Part shown: positions 11,912-24,212 of the stretch, one piece after another
How the letters are laid out: each line of letters starts with the position of its first letter
Position numbering within the stretch: the first letter of the stretch is position 1
Origin: Trematomus loennbergii
Lineage: Eukaryota > Chordata > Actinopteri > Perciformes > Nototheniidae
Direction: 5' to 3'
Assembly (NCBI GenBank): GCA_012861695.1
Contig: JAAOOA010000051.1
Coordinates: forward strand, 875,501 to 939,500
DNA: 64,000 bases
Made by a program: the position numbers and the translations under genes
The notes under the pieces: model-generated
The model's input: the letters and a program-made list of their open reading frames with translations, nothing else
Told to the model about the DNA's origin: nothing
The model's database searches: none

Positions 11912-12702
11912 CCCCAGCATGATTGGGAAATAGGTATGTGTTTGTGAATGTTAGAACCCGCCATCTGTGTCGGAAAAAAGGTATGGAATTGATGTGAACT
12001 GATTTGGTGAAAGAAAGTTTGAATGTGCTTTTTATTATCAACGGTCTTTTATGAGGAAATGCCTCTAAATTCTATCGGGAGATTTTAAATGTCACAACTG
12101 AATTGGGCAGTTGAAGTTACAAATTTGGTAATAAATGTAAAACTGTGAATTAAAGTTTCATATTAGAACATGATCACAGCATGATAGGTTTAGTACGATG
12201 ATAATGTTGTAACGAGAGAAGGTAAAAACCCTGTATTAGTTTGGACCTATTTTTCTTCAAATAAACTGATCCCACCTTTTGGATTGGGACAACTTAAAAG
12301 ACATCTGCGCTCTCCTCTCCTGCTTGAAAGGTAAGATCGCACCCTGCCACACTCACACTTAGGTAGGGCCACACCTCATTTACTGATATCAAAGTCCTTC
12401 GGGATTGCTTAAACAGATTTAGGGGGTTGTCTGAATTGAAACAGCAGTTAATTGAACCTGGTTCTTCGGGGAGTTAATAGAGGTGAGATCTTGCTGATCG
12501 TTGGTGGATCTGAGCCAAGCAGTAAACTTACATAGACTCAATAACTTCGGTTAGGTCAATTAGGAGGTCTGAGTAATTTAAGTTCGGAATAAATTATCGG
12601 ATGACTCCCGACTCTTACAGTTCAGTAAATCACATTAATACTATCTAATGTAGGATGTATGGAGTTATGTAGGGCTAATTTGTGTCTTTGTATGTGTTCC
12701 AG

Positions 12703-12993
12703 ATATGCGAATACTACGGAACGCGTCGTGTCCTGCGCACTCTCTGGGTGAACAATAGAACATCGGCCTGGTGGGAGAAGGTGTTGCCAACGTACACCAA
12801 TGTGCAGTGGATCAAAGATTTCCGAATGTCCAAGGGCTCTTTTCAACTCCTCTGTATTCGCCTGGAAGCAACGTTGGGGAGACGCAACACCAACTACTGG
12901 GAGTGTGTACCCGTGCCTAAAAAAATCACCGGGGGGCAAGACACGCGCACAGCCCTTATGAGGCATCTGAACAGCATGGAAATTGTAAATTGA
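12703..12993 (+). pseudogene. Harbinger transposase remnant, internally deleted
   Basis: A splice acceptor (TGTGTTCCAG) precedes 12703. The exon encodes 96 residues: an N-terminal part with RTSAWWEKVLPTY and FRMSKGSFQLLC, typical of Harbinger/HARBI1-like nucleases ahead of the catalytic domain, then VPVPKK, then abruptly a short tail with TRTALMRHL that resembles the extreme C-terminus. The DDE catalytic core is absent, so the middle of the gene appears deleted. The stop codon at 12991 is followed at once by AATAAA (12995-13000). Such a product could not catalyse transposition. Confidence 0.78.
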
Positions 12994-13000
12994 CAATAAA

Positions 13001-13738
13001 GCTGATCTTTTGTACAGTGCATTTGGTTCTCTCTTTTATTTACCACAGTCAACAGACACAATTACAATAGTGCAGACACACCTTAGTGCAAAGATAAAAT
13101 GTCAGTATCAAAACAGTACTCATACTGTATATTTGTATATTAATATGAGTATATTATTATGTTAAATGTGTGTTAAAGACAATGGGATGAGGTTGAAAGC
13201 TCTTTAAAAAGCTTTTGTATACCATCTTTACTGTGATAAATACATACATTTTAAGCATACACACCTGAAGAACTACGTTACACACACACAGGTTAGTCTG
13301 TGTACCGCTGCACTGCTGCTGGTTTAAACAAAGACAGTCATGATGCTAGTGCCGTGCAGCAGATCATCTTCACTGTGTGTTGTCACCCAGAACCGTACCA
13401 TACAGGTGAAAAAAGACAACACACCACATGTCTGTATCTCTTTCTCTATGAGGGTTAGGATAACAATGAAAGTTAAGACTGGCTGGCTGGTTGTGGTATG
13501 TCAAAACTCAAATGATGTGGCAGATGTGTTTTAGAGGTCCATAATAATCTAAATGAATAAAACTGTGATTATGGAAAAAAGTATTGCAGAGTAAATAGGC
13601 TCAGCAGTTAACACACCTTTATTATATATCCTCCTGAGAGGAACTCAATACACTAACTACTAAGATGTTCCCTTACTATAATTAATTACAAATATTGAAC
13701 TCACAACACTGGTAATTACAAACTTAACCATTTCTCTT
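13001..13738. other. Noncoding interior of the Harbinger composite
   Basis: A/T-rich sequence between the two convergent Harbinger genes with no supported ORF. The 64-residue ORF at 13340-13534 has no recognisable feature. Confidence 0.4.
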
Positions 13739-13739
13739 T

Positions 13740-14015
13740 CTATAAATAGTGTTTGTGTTGATGGACGCCATTTTGAAATACAATGAAATGATCTTTTTCA
13801 AAGCCACATATTTGGGGTGGGACACAATAAATAAAGCTTCGCCAGTTTACAACCGATGAAAACATGATGGTATCAGTATAATCACTTACATGTGATGTAT
13901 AGGATGCTACACAGGTCACTGTAAAGACAACGACATCCTGACTGCAGTGGGGTTTGAACCTGTGCTCCCCTGATCCGAACACCAACGCAACAGATCACTG
14001 CACCACACGCCTCCC
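13740..14015 (-). repeat. tRNA-derived SINE-like sequence
   Basis: On the minus strand from 14015 the sequence has a tRNA-like head: GGTGCAGTGAT resembles an A box, and GGTTCAAACC (13951-13960) matches a pol III B box about 50 bases on. The following CACTGCAGTCAGGATGTCG resembles SINE tails common in fish. It is too diverged for a functional tRNA call. The left limit is approximate. Confidence 0.5.
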
Positions 14016-14036
14016 AACAAGTCATTGTACAGTTTA

Positions 14037-15454
14037 TCAACGACAAGTTTTTCTTAATTTTTGTATTGAAGGCCTGTTGGATTTAATCAGCTCGCTTAGC
14101 ACTGCCAGAAGCCCAGCCTGAAAGGTATTTTGTTGCTCCACCTGGCGCGCCATCACCATGAGCAGCAGGTCGTCCGATTCCTGGGCCTTGTGTGAATGCA
14201 GCAGCCGTTTGTCGTGCATCTCCTTGGCACGCAGGTCCTCATTCTCCTTGCTGACCATGGCACGGCAGTCCATCGCCATGATGGTGTCAAGGAAGCTGTC
14301 ATCCTGTGCCCGCTTTCCTAAGGAGAAATAAGCAAGATACAAGATCAGTTTAATCGTCTGTCAACAGAGACAACATTGGACATGGTGCAGACAGGGACAG
14401 TGTACAAAATGCAGGTGTAAGATAGAAGATAAGATAGCATCAAATAGCTGACGCTCAAAGTGCCCTTATTTATTGTTTTATATTTGTTTAGAGTGCTTAA
14501 TGTACGCTTGAACTTTGTCCAAAAATGATACGTTTTCTTACCGGCAGTCATGTGACCTCTAGCCCGGATGTTTATGAGAGAGTGAAAAGGGCGCTAAAAG
14601 TGTAAACGATGTATTTTCACTGTGTTTCATAATTGTACCAAGAAGGAAATAAACGTGATTAGTGGACATCAGTTCGATGCGTAACGTTCTTTCAAGACCA
14701 GAGTAGTTACAGTGTGTTTGTACGTACTTTTGCGTTTGGATGGTTGAAAAGGAGACGAGAAAGTGCTGCTGTTGTGATCCGGAGGGGAAAGCTCACTTGT
14801 TTCCAATCCAGAGAGTTGTCCTGCCTCGCCTGAAACACACGATTAGTGCCATGAGTTAGTGAAGCAAATTACAGAAAACATTACACACTTATTCACAAGT
14901 CAAAAACGTTTTCATAGCGGCCGAGAATGATGTTATGAGCCATGCTAGGCTGAACTGGCTAGCAGTGTTAGCCAGTTCTGGCTAGCATGGCTAGCTCGAT
15001 CTACTGAGCAAATAAAAGTACATCTGAGACCAGTATTGTGCAGATTAAAACAGTGCAGTGCATGTAGTTTATTTTACCTTCGTAGTAGTCGTCGTTGGAC
15101 AATTCACAGGCCACTGAATCCGCCGTTTCACCACAAGTGCCGGAGAATGAGGGTCTGTCGCCGAGCAGAGCATCCAATCGATCATACCATTTACGGGTCT
15201 TCCGGCCGTTACCACTCTTGTTATTATAGTCTTTTATTTGTTTTTAGTTTCTTTATTTTGTCCCGGCATGAGTGTGCGCTGTGGAAGATTCCCATGTCGG
15301 CTAACTTTACCGAACAACGCTGATACATTTTGCAGTTGGAAACTGCCTTCAGTAGAAGCTGCTGGATCCCATCCTCCGAGTAAATCGCCAGACGTGCCGA
15401 CACATCCTCATCACTCCACCGCTCCGATGATTTTCGTATTCTTATTGTTGCCAT
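14037..15454 (-). pseudogene. Harbinger-associated Myb/SANT-like DNA-binding protein, three exons, frameshifted
   Basis: The protein is expected to bind element ends and help bring the Harbinger transposase to the nucleus. Exon 1 (15454-15078) starts MATIRIRK and contains the trihelix-type domain with RWSDEDV near residue 12 and SCRDKIKKLK near residue 60; its donor is GTAAAA. Exon 2 (14829-14728) has a TTTCAG acceptor and GTACGT donor. Exon 3 (14317-14037) has a CTTAG acceptor and encodes an acidic/basic helical C-terminal region with RQVEQQNTF. All junctions are phase 1 and agree, which supports the model. A single-base frameshift near 15230 breaks exon 1 just after the Myb domain. It runs towards the transposase remnant on the other strand, as expected for Harbinger. 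Confidence 0.8.
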
Positions 15455-15495
15455 AATAACTGCTTTCACAAAAGTACTCTCGTTGGTGCGCTGGG

Positions 15496-16052
15496 CTAAT
15501 AATGCCAGCAAATACAATGGCCGCTCCAAAAAAAAAATTCAGAGTTAAACGGGGCGTGGTTTGCATTCCGCTCTTCCTCAGACAGGTTCTTGTATTTATC
15601 TGCGTGTTTGGTAGCATAGTGGCGACTCAAATTGTACTCCTTGAACACAGCGACCTGCGCACCACAAACTAAACACACAGCTTTACCTTTCACTTCTGTA
15701 AATAAATACTTAGCGGTCCATGTCTTGTTGAAAATGCGGCATTCAGTATCGATTTTCTTTTTTTGCCCTTAGCGGACATTTCGAGGACTAGCCGGCCAGC
15801 ATCACTCGTAGCTGTTCACGGCATGCGCGTTTACGTAAATAAATTTTAAAAACAGCAGCGCCCTTTTCAAAATAAAAGCAACACAGTTAGAAAAGTATTT
15901 ACGCCATGCAAGCAATACAGCTGTGTTGCTTTTATTTTGAAAAGGTTGCTGTTTTTTTTCATAATGTTATAATTTATGATCAACCTCACACGGGCCGGCC
16001 TAGGGCGGCCAACGGGCCGGATGTGGCCCGGGGCCGTAAAATGCCCACCCCT
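15496..16052 (-). mobile_element. hAT element 5' fragment with BED zinc finger
   Basis: The outer tip at 16052 is the complement of CAGGGGTGGGCA, a hAT terminus, followed by CTCTAATT. About 270 bases inside, a start codon at 15779 opens a transposase N-terminus with a BED-type finger: CLVCG, then HYATKH (C-x2-C ... H-x4-H). A frameshift lies between the first ~10 residues and the finger. Coding is lost near 15500, and no second hAT tip is found, so the fragment lacks the catalytic part and its 3' end. Confidence 0.78.
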
Positions 16053-17755
16053 GCTCTAATTAGTGCTTATTTATTGCAAGTAAGGAAGTTGTTGTACATG
16101 AGTTTTGGTCTTAATATGCTCTGCTCAATATGGGCCTAATAAGGCAGTAGTACCACAAGAATAGTAACTCTCCCATAATAACACTTAACAAATATGATCT
16201 CTTCTTATGTAACAAGACATGAAACTATAAGTGTTAATTGTGTCTAAATAACTCAAAATGAGGTATTTCTATCTAAGAATATGTTCCCTATTTGAAAGTG
16301 AAGTCTTGTTCATAATCAATAAGCTATTAGTTTGACTCTAATTGACCTGAACATGTTCCCTATTCTAAAGTTGCCTCCTCTTCACACTTTGTAAATACAT
16401 TATAGCACACAACTACTGAAATTAACCTCAACAGTACATGAACAAAGTAGGCACATGTTGACATATCTGTTTTATTAATGATCCACTAAAGAGAGGCTCA
16501 GACACATGTACCAAAACATGTCAAGTTTCTCCAAGGCTGAGAACACATATGCAGCCTGTACTTTTTAATAAGATTTTTATGTATTTGTGATCATACTGTG
16601 TGACCTGCTTGTATGCACTTACACAATAGGTGTACTGTTCTCTCTATGTGTTGTACTGTCTCAGTGTGAACATAGATTAAACAGCCAGCCAAACTCTTTT
16701 GAGAGCCAGGGAATGAGCAGCCATGCTCCTTTATTGAATTATTTGCAGTCCACTGACATTCAAACGGAGTGAAACTATACCAAAATAAGTTACAAGGCAC
16801 TTAATGATCTCATACATGCATGTGTAACATACACATATTAACACATAGGACCACTAAGTGTAAACAAGGTAAATATAGCTAATGCTAGCTGTGCAATAAG
16901 CATGTGTACAGGCTAGTATGGCTAACGCTAGCATGTATGCTAACGCTACCGTGTATGCTAACACTAGTGCGAATGCTAACGCAAATGCTAGCACGAAAGC
17001 TAACGTATTTTCTGATTGTGTTTAAACTGTTTAAACATCTCCAAATGTCATCACATAAACACAATACATGTTACTAATCCTTACAGTGTAAGTGTAAGGC
17101 TTACACTTACACTTACAGTCATTGCTTTCGGACGGACTTGACCCTTTTACTCTTCAGGTTGCAAAGGGAAAATTAGTAGCAGTCTACTCATGGATGTCTA
17201 CTGCCATGCTATTCAGTTCACTTTCTCCTACTTCCTGTAGGCCTACCCGGTTTCCTGTCTAACCTTCAGTACAAATTTTACAAATATATAAATGTGCAAA
17301 TATGAAACATACAGGTCAATATCACCTTGCTATTGGTAGCTGAACTGTCAATACCCCAAAACATATTCTTAGATATAAATACCTAATTTTGAATTATTTA
17401 GACACAATTAACACTTATAGTTTCATGTCTTGTTAATAAGTGTTATTATGGTAGAATTACTATTCTTGTGGTACTACTGCCTTATTAGGTCCATATTGAG
17501 CAGAGCATATTAAGACCAAAACTCATGTAGGCCTACAACAACTTCCTTACTTGCAATAAATAAGCACTAATTAGAGGGTTATTGAGGAAAAACTCTCATC
17601 TAATGGCTTATTACTTGTAGAATATGGTCATGCAGAATAAGGCATTAATAAGTGTTTTATAATGACTAATAAAGAGCCAATATACTGCTAATATGCATGT
17701 TAATTAACAACTAGTTGATGGTTAATTTGTGTACCTTAATATAAAGTGTTACCAA
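16053..17755. mobile_element. Nonautonomous DNA element with long inverted arms
   Basis: The left arm 16053-16292 is the reverse complement, with few differences, of about 17340-17573; shared phrases include CTCTAATTAGTGCTTATTTA and GGCAGTAGTACCACAAGAAT. The right arm extends outward to about 17755, ending TATAAAGTGTTACC; the matching outer left part is missing where the hAT fragment abuts. The interior holds GCTAAC-rich sequence (16870-17005) and a small palindrome (17085-17118). I recognise this as a repeat common in teleosts but cannot name the superfamily. Confidence 0.75.
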
Positions 17756-18180
17756 ACTTTTGGTAAAAGAACACTGGTAAACATGACATTAGGAGTTCAA
17801 ACAATGAAATAAGGCAAAAACAACACTTTTCCTCACTTTTTGCATTAGAAAAATGAAGAAAATGACAGAACTGTAGCTAACTTTCTCACCTTACCATGCT
17901 GCTCGAGATAAAGAACATTATATTTCCTGTTTACACAGGAAGTTCAAGTTTTCATCTACATGCATAATATTCAACAGATTGAAAATTGCAAGTTGATAAA
18001 CATGTTTTATATTTATACAGACAGAATCTTTTTGCACTAATTGAATGTATGAAAAGAGTGTAATGCTTGCAACATTCCAATAAAGTTTGTAAAAAATAAA
18101 AAAAAGATTCAGTTCTGTCATTTTCTTAATTTTACAACAAGATACACTCTCTAACAGGTCTGTGGTGCAACACACACTAT
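17756..18180. other. Noncoding interior of the Harbinger composite
   Basis: A/T-rich sequence between the inverted-arm element and the Harbinger right end. The 89-residue minus-strand ORF at 17918-18187 has no recognisable domain. Confidence 0.35.
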
Positions 18181-18383
18181 ATACCACGTGAATTATGTCC
18201 CGTAATGTTCCACCACAGCGCGAACTAGGGACTAGGCCCAGATACTTTTTGGTGTGAAACCAAATATCCCCCCCTATCGGCCTAGTTCGGGGGGAAAAGT
18301 ACTCCGGTGTGAAAGCGCTAAGTGTGACGGATGTCCTGTCTGTGGGTTTGGCTGGAGAGGATTGAGGTAGAGCAGTCTTTCCC

Positions 18384-19262
18384 TTCGTCCTACGTGCACG
18401 TATCTCTTGTGCACTTTGACTGTCAGCTAAACACCTTCCACCATCAAGGACTAGAGACCGTAGATGTCGTTTAATCGCTTTTAATCATGAAGAAAGGGTG
18501 AAACTAGGAAATAAACACAATACAAGAAGTACATAAATATGCGGAAGAATATTTACACACATTATACATTGAATCAACACCAAATAACATACACACACGT
18601 GGCTGTAGCACAAAATTATGGCTGTAGCTAACGGTAGTTCTACAGAGGAGTTTATAACCACGGGTGCACATAACTGGTACGCAGGTACGCATGCGCGGCA
18701 ACAATCTGAAATGCGTACCGTCACTTGTGTCACAAAGCGCATTTGCGTACCGACGTACTTGTGAAGCTTTTCCAGAAGGCGGTTAGATCACCGGACGACA
18801 GAGTCGGTCTCCGTGTGCACAGACAGGGCTGCTGTTAACGTCGGTCTGTACAGCAGCCCTGCGCTAAAACAGCTGATCACAACGTTCACACGCTCTGCGG
18901 TCACGTAGCTCTGCACTCCACTACCCCCCCCCCACGTTGACAATCGCACCCCCCCCCCGTTGACAATCGCGAAGCGCTGTACTCCACTACCCCCCCCACC
19001 CCGTCTCTATAAACATTATTCATTGGAAATGAAAGAACACTACGTTTATATCAATTGTACATACCAATAATGCGACCAAAGGTACGGAACGTCGAGGATT
19101 AGGGCAGATTGTGGTCACCAAAAAAACATGTGGCTGTCTTGTTCACATGCAGCTTCCTTATGCACTAGGTCACATGGTACATATTTTACACATTACGACT
19201 ACCTCCAGCAGGGGGAGACAAATCCAACAAATGAACAACAATGTCCTGATGAGGACAGAACA
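18384..19262 (-). mobile_element. BEL/Pao 3' LTR with internal replacement
   Basis: This is a direct repeat of 24213-24776: the TACGTGCACGTA..TCTTGTGCAC start and the GATGAGGACAGAACA end are shared. On the minus strand it starts TGTTCTGTCC next to a purine-rich tract (CAGGCAGGGAG, 19263-19273), as expected for a polypurine tract. A ~340 bp foreign block (about 18658-19005) replaces ~30 bp present in the other LTR. The low-coordinate edge is approximate. Confidence 0.85.
18658..19005. mobile_element. Insertion in the BEL 3' LTR, hAT-like
   Basis: The block is absent from the 5' LTR. It starts CACGGGTGCACATAACTGG, resembling a hAT tip, and is rich in C-runs (about 18925-19005) with two copies of GTTGACAATCGC. 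No clear target duplication remains. Confidence 0.5.
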
Positions 19263-22138
19263 CTCCCTGCCTGGTATCTATTGATAACACCCATTAACTT
19301 GGCTTCTAAATATCAATGTTTGAATGTCACTACTTGCTCTTGTAGTCTTCCTCGGAGAGAAGAAGGACTAAGTCTGTAATAGGTTTGAGGAAAAGCTTAG
19401 CACCATCTTCTATGGTGATCTTGACCTCTACGATGCAGACCTTTTTTATCTTTGCTCGGGGATGCCTTGGTGACCAATGCCAATGGCATTGCCTCTTTGC
19501 TTGAGAGTCTTTCACAAGAAAAATAATTCCAACATCAATGTTTGGCTTGATTCTGTGCCACTTACTCCTTGTCTGTGCAGTTGAGAGGTACTGCTTCCTC
19601 CATTTGCTCCAAAAGGCATCTGCAAGGAATTGAACCTGACGCCAGTGACGCTTGTACAGGTCTTTGGGGGTGAAATCCCCCGGAGGAGCTGAGAAGGTAC
19701 CTTTCTTCTGTGTGAGTAGGGTAGCAGGGGTCAGCACCAATGGATCTGGAGGATCGGTGGATATTTGACCCAAGGGTCTTGCGTTCATGATGGCCGCTAC
19801 TTCTGCCAAAAGAATTGTGAGAGCCTCATGTCTCTCCCCACGGACGCTGTCAATGTTTGAAGGAACCTGGAGCTCCTTGCAGGCTCTGTGGAAATTGGTG
19901 CCTCTATCCGAGCGGATATGCTTCACTGGACCACGTATGGAAATGAACCATCTGAGGGGAGAGAGACGTTTAAGGTTATGTGATCGGTTGTCTGGACGAT
20001 GTCGCCTCTGCCTCTTGAAGGGGGAAGGGGCAACCCAGTTGTTGGCATCATCCTTTCGGAACCCTTGTTCCATGGTCTTTATGAAGACCTTGTCTTCAAT
20101 CGAGGGAGCTATTTTGTTATCTTCCTTAGTTATTTGGAACACTGTACACCCAAGATGGTCTTCTCCTTTGTCACAGGCGGTGTCATCACTGAAGTAGCTC
20201 TTTGTGGGGTCAGTTGACGTAAAGTCGCTGTATCTTTCTTTGATGAGGAGGCGATTCGGACAAGGTTGAAAGAGAGATGGACGACCGTTCTCTCGCGTGC
20301 TTGTGAAGATAGTGTTCACCATGGATGGCTTATGAACATTTCCCAAACAGACGTCTCCCACGAGGACCCATCCTAGGTCGAGCCTCTGAGCATAGGGTGC
20401 ATCGTGAGGACCATTGATCTGTTCCTGTACCTTGTGTACTCTTATTATGTCCCTTCCAAGGAGAAGCAGTATTGGGGCTTGGATGTCCATCTTAGGAATC
20501 TGAAGAGCTACAGATTTCAGGTGTGCGTGGTGGAGCACAGCTTCTGGAGTGGGGATTTCTGATCTGTTGTTCGGAATCTGGTTACACTCAATTAGCGTAG
20601 GGAGAGATAGACAAACCTGGCCATCGAGAGATTCGATTTGGAAATCACTCGCTCTTCTTCCAGCTGTCTCTACCCCTCCTGCGCATGTCTTCAGTGAGTA
20701 AGGTGACTTGGGGCCTTGTATCTTGAAAAGATCAAAGAACTCTGGGCGAGCAAGTGATCTGTTACTTTGATCGTCGAGGGTGGCATAAAGCTTTACTGCT
20801 TTGTCTGGATAACTTGAGTGGAAGACTCTAACAAGACATATCTTCGAACACGACCTGCCGCTCAGGTCTCCACCGCAGACGCTGGTACACAGGGCTGCAA
20901 TGTCAGCAGGTGTACTTCCATCCTCTCCGCCATAACCTATGGCAGGGTCAATGGCCTTTGCCTTCCAGGTTGGGGGTCCTGGATGTAGAGCTGTGTTGTG
21001 ACTTTCACTTTCGCACTCGGAGCACTTGACGCTCGCTTTGCAGTTTCTGGCAATATGTGATGTTGAGGCGCAACATCTGTAACAGATCCGATTTTCCTTA
21101 AGAAAGGCCTTACGATCTTCAAGGGATTTCTCTCTAAATCCGCGACATTTTTGTAGAGGATGAGGCTTCCTATGGATAGGACACTGTCTGCCAGGCTCCT
21201 CAGTCATCTTTTGAGTCATCTCTGCATCGGAGGGGGAAGACACGTCGGTATTATGGACTGAAATAGTTGTTCTATTATTGCTTTGCTTGAAGGCAGGCGT
21301 TTCTGAGTAAGACAGGGTATTGTTGAACACGGTAAGATCAAAACTGGGGTCATTTCTTGTCATTGCTTGTTCGCAGACAAAGTCCACAAAGAAGGAAAAT
21401 GGTGGAAATGGTACACCGTTTTGAAGTTTGTATCTGGTGCCCTCACTTATCCATCTCTCTTGTAGGTTGTATGGTAACTTTTGTGCAATGGGGTTGACGC
21501 CACGTGAGGTATCTAGAAAGGCGAGGCCCGGTAGATCTCCCTCAGCCTTGGCAGAAAGAACCTCCATCAACAGATCGCCCAGCTCTCTCAACTTCTGAAA
21601 TTCCTTGTTCGTCAACTTGGGGAACCCATCAAGTCTCTTGAAGAGTGAGCTCTCAATAGCTCCTGGTGATCCGTAACAGTCTTCCAGTCTTTCCCACACC
21701 ATGGCTAGCCCTCTTTCAGGTTGGTTCACATTCACTGCTCTGATACGCCTTGCATGACCAGCAGACTCATTTCCTAGCCATTTGACTAGCAGGTCCATCT
21801 CTTCGCTAGCCGATAAGTCTAGGCCTCTGACTGTGTTAAAAAACGAAGCTCGCCAGGCTCTAAAGCTTTCTGAACGATCGTCAAACTGTAACAATCCTGT
21901 GCTGACAAGTTTGCGGCGAGCAAAGAATCTCACAAAGTCTGTCATGCTCTGACTCTCCTCTGCGTTGCCAGCTAATGGAGTGCTGAGGTGTTGAGCTTGT
22001 GAACGGTTACGATCATTGAGTCCTCCTGTCCTCATCCATCCATGATTCTGTCCAACTTCAACTGAATATCTTCGTTCTGTTCTATGTTCCAACTTGACCG
22101 GCTGTTGAGCGGGGACATTAATCAGTAGAGGAGAGTTA

Positions 22139-23635
22139 TGGCGCGTTTCCACTACAGCGCGGAGCCCCGTTTAAGAGAGCTGTGACGTCAGCGGCCCGTC
22201 TTTGGTTGCGTTTCCACTTGGCCTAGTACCGGCTAGCGGGTCCTAATTCACAGTTTTTCTGGCCCCATAAAATTGTGGTTCTAGGGCCAGGAACAACCAG
22301 GCTGAGTCGGGCTGAGTATGCTAAACTAGAGAGAGAATCGCTGGCAACAACTACAACAAGATGAACATATTTGACCGTGATTTAATTGTAATACACGTTT
22401 CAAAATGATGCGGAAGTAACAACATACTGATACCGGTTAGTAAAAACCATTAATTAATGCTTTGACAAGTCTGCAGACAGACGGCAGGAGAAAAACCTTT
22501 TAAAATGCGCATTTTCTAAATGGAGATTGGCTAAGCCAGGGGTCGGCAACCCCTGGCACGCGTGCCACCATTGGCACGCGGGACCGTAACCAGTGGCACA
22601 CTAGGAATAAGTGTGCAAAAATATTTAAATTGTATTTTCGGATCCTGAACGAGACCGCCGGCAGAGCGCGTCTTCCCCTGCAGAAGGAAGCCATGCACGC
22701 AACACAGCGTAGAAGGATAACTTATATGCCCCGCTCTCTTTAACTCCAGTTGACTTTCTGCTGCTTTCCTCCATGGTGAAACGATCAGGGGTGTAGCGCA
22801 CTTCACTCATTGCAGTATAAGGAGCTGTACATGCCGCAGTTTTTGCGTGGCTGTGTCTTTAGTTGAAAGCCCAGTGGCGATCTGCTCATCTGTCATCGAA
22901 AATAATATGCTACACAGGGGACTGTCCAACTGTGTGTTCTGGAGAATCACAGTACGTCCGGTCGTTAGCGAACCGAGCCGGTCGCCAGCGGGCCGTTGAC
23001 GACCGGGCTCGGTTCGCGGACGGCCGGCACCGCCCTTTATTTATTTAAATGTGTTTAAACGACATCATGTAAGTTGCGCTGACAGGCGACAGAGGTCCAC
23101 AGCTTCCCCGCAGCGAGGCTCCCCCGCCCTCCAGTTGACAGTTCACGAGCCCCCCCCGTTGACAGGTAACGAGCGGCGAGCTCCCGCCCCCCCCCCGTTT
23201 ACAGTTCACAAACGTCGGCACACTAATCTAATGCACTAATTTAAATGGCACTTCATATCAGAAAGGTTGCCGACCCCTGGGCTAAGCTAACGCAATATAT
23301 GCTCCGACCGTCCAAACTCACAACAACGGCCTATACAGACATAAATAAACCAGCGACTGTATTCACCATGACACAGACAGTTGTGGTTTGTACTTGTTTA
23401 ACTTTTGTCTAGTTTCTGAACAGATATGAGGAGCTGTGAGCTCTGAGTGCTAACAGCTAACGGCTGTGTTGTTTTTCTGGGGTTCTCATTGAAGATGACG
23501 TCACGGCTCCGCCTACACTGCGTTACTATAGATACTACCCCAGTTCCTACACTGTAATGGAAATGCGTCATAAAGTGAGCCAGTCCTAACGAGGCCTAGC
23601 CATACCGAGCGAGGCCGTGTAGTGGAAATGCGCCA
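22139..23635. mobile_element. Harbinger-type MITE inserted in the BEL gag
   Basis: Tips are TGGCGCGTTTCCACTACA and the complement of TGGCGCATTTCCACTACA, flanked by the 3-bp duplication TTA at 22136-22138 and 23636-23638. A TTA/TAA duplication and GG-type tips fit PIF/Harbinger. BEL coding sequence flanks it on both sides. About half its length is a nested hAT element. Confidence 0.88.
22537..23279. mobile_element. hAT nonautonomous element nested in the Harbinger MITE
   Basis: Perfect tips CAGGGGTCGGCAACC and GGTTGCCGACCCCTG with an exact 8-bp duplication GGCTAAGC at 22529-22536 and 23280-23287. It is 743 bp without a transposase. The interior contains C-rich GTTGACA-type short repeats (23120-23210) like those in the block in the BEL LTR. 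Confidence 0.95.
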
Positions 23636-24212
23636 TTATTGTCATTATCTTGGTTATAGAGTGCAGGGAAAATCCTATCATGCTGTGGCATAGCGCTTCC
23701 ATATCCATTAATGGGTTCCATTTCTGGCATTGACTGAAGGCTAGTGTGATTTGGGTTGTTGAAGTACGTATTTGGATGTACGCTCTTCGGGGTCTTCTAA
23801 TTTGAAGCTATGTTTATCCCCATCACTGTCTGCTGCTGCCTCAAGGACTTCTGCCTCAGCAATAGCAGCGGCTGCTTCTCTTTCCATGTTCAGGACGTCC
23901 AGAAATGCATCTATACGTGCTCTCTCTATTTTAATTTGCATTTCTTGTTTAGCAAAAGAAACTCGTGCTCTTGCTGCTTCTGCGCATGCAATAGCTGCTG
24001 CTTTGTTTGTGGAAGCACTGCTTTTCACGGAGCTTGATGCGACAGACCTGACTTTGAACGAGTTTGCTTGTTTTTCTTCCATTGTGAAGCCGAGGATGAG
24101 GTTTCTTCGTTAGCGCTGTTGTTGTAGTCTTCTCTCTTAGCTGTAATGTAGCAGCAGTAACTTGTATCTGCTCAAACCTGTTGTCCGGCCCGCTAGAAAG
24201 CTATTGTTTCAC

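Larger units (their letters stand above)
10638..18318. mobile_element. PIF/Harbinger-type element, composite and degenerate
   Basis: The left end GGCGCGTTCGCACCAAGTAC and the right end (complement GCGCTTTCACACCGGAGTAC) are diverged inverted repeats that share AGTACTTTTCCC just inside. Flanking trinucleotides are TTA at the left and TAA at the right, the kind of target used by Harbinger but not an exact duplication. Inside are the two expected genes in opposite orientation, a transposase remnant and a Myb/SANT-like gene. Pairing these tips as one element is inference; the gene content supports it. Later insertions (SINE, hAT fragment, inverted-repeat MITE) enlarge it to 7.7 kb. Confidence 0.6.
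19330..24082 (-). pseudogene. BEL/Pao gag-protease-integrase remnant
   Basis: From the start at 24082 a ~110-residue alanine-rich coiled coil (EREAAAAIAEAEVLEAA) opens gag. A frameshift lies near 23765, and coding is then split by a MITE at 22139-23635. It resumes and continues open to 19330 (about 930 residues) with: a DUF1759-type gag domain (around residues 90-250 of the long ORF), a cysteine-rich knuckle (CYRCC ... CKASVKCSEC), an aspartic-protease-like DUF1758 region with YATLDDQSN, only the last part of the integrase core (IRSDRGTNF), and a DUF5641-like C-terminus. Just after a reverse-transcriptase start-like stretch (NNWVAPSPF) the sequence jumps to integrase, so RT, RNase H and most of integrase are deleted in frame. 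It could supply gag and protease but not replication enzymes. Confidence 0.88.

Noticed and set aside
13945..14015. tRNA gene
   Set aside because: A and B box-like sequences are present, but the arms do not pair well by eye and the downstream sequence is SINE-like.
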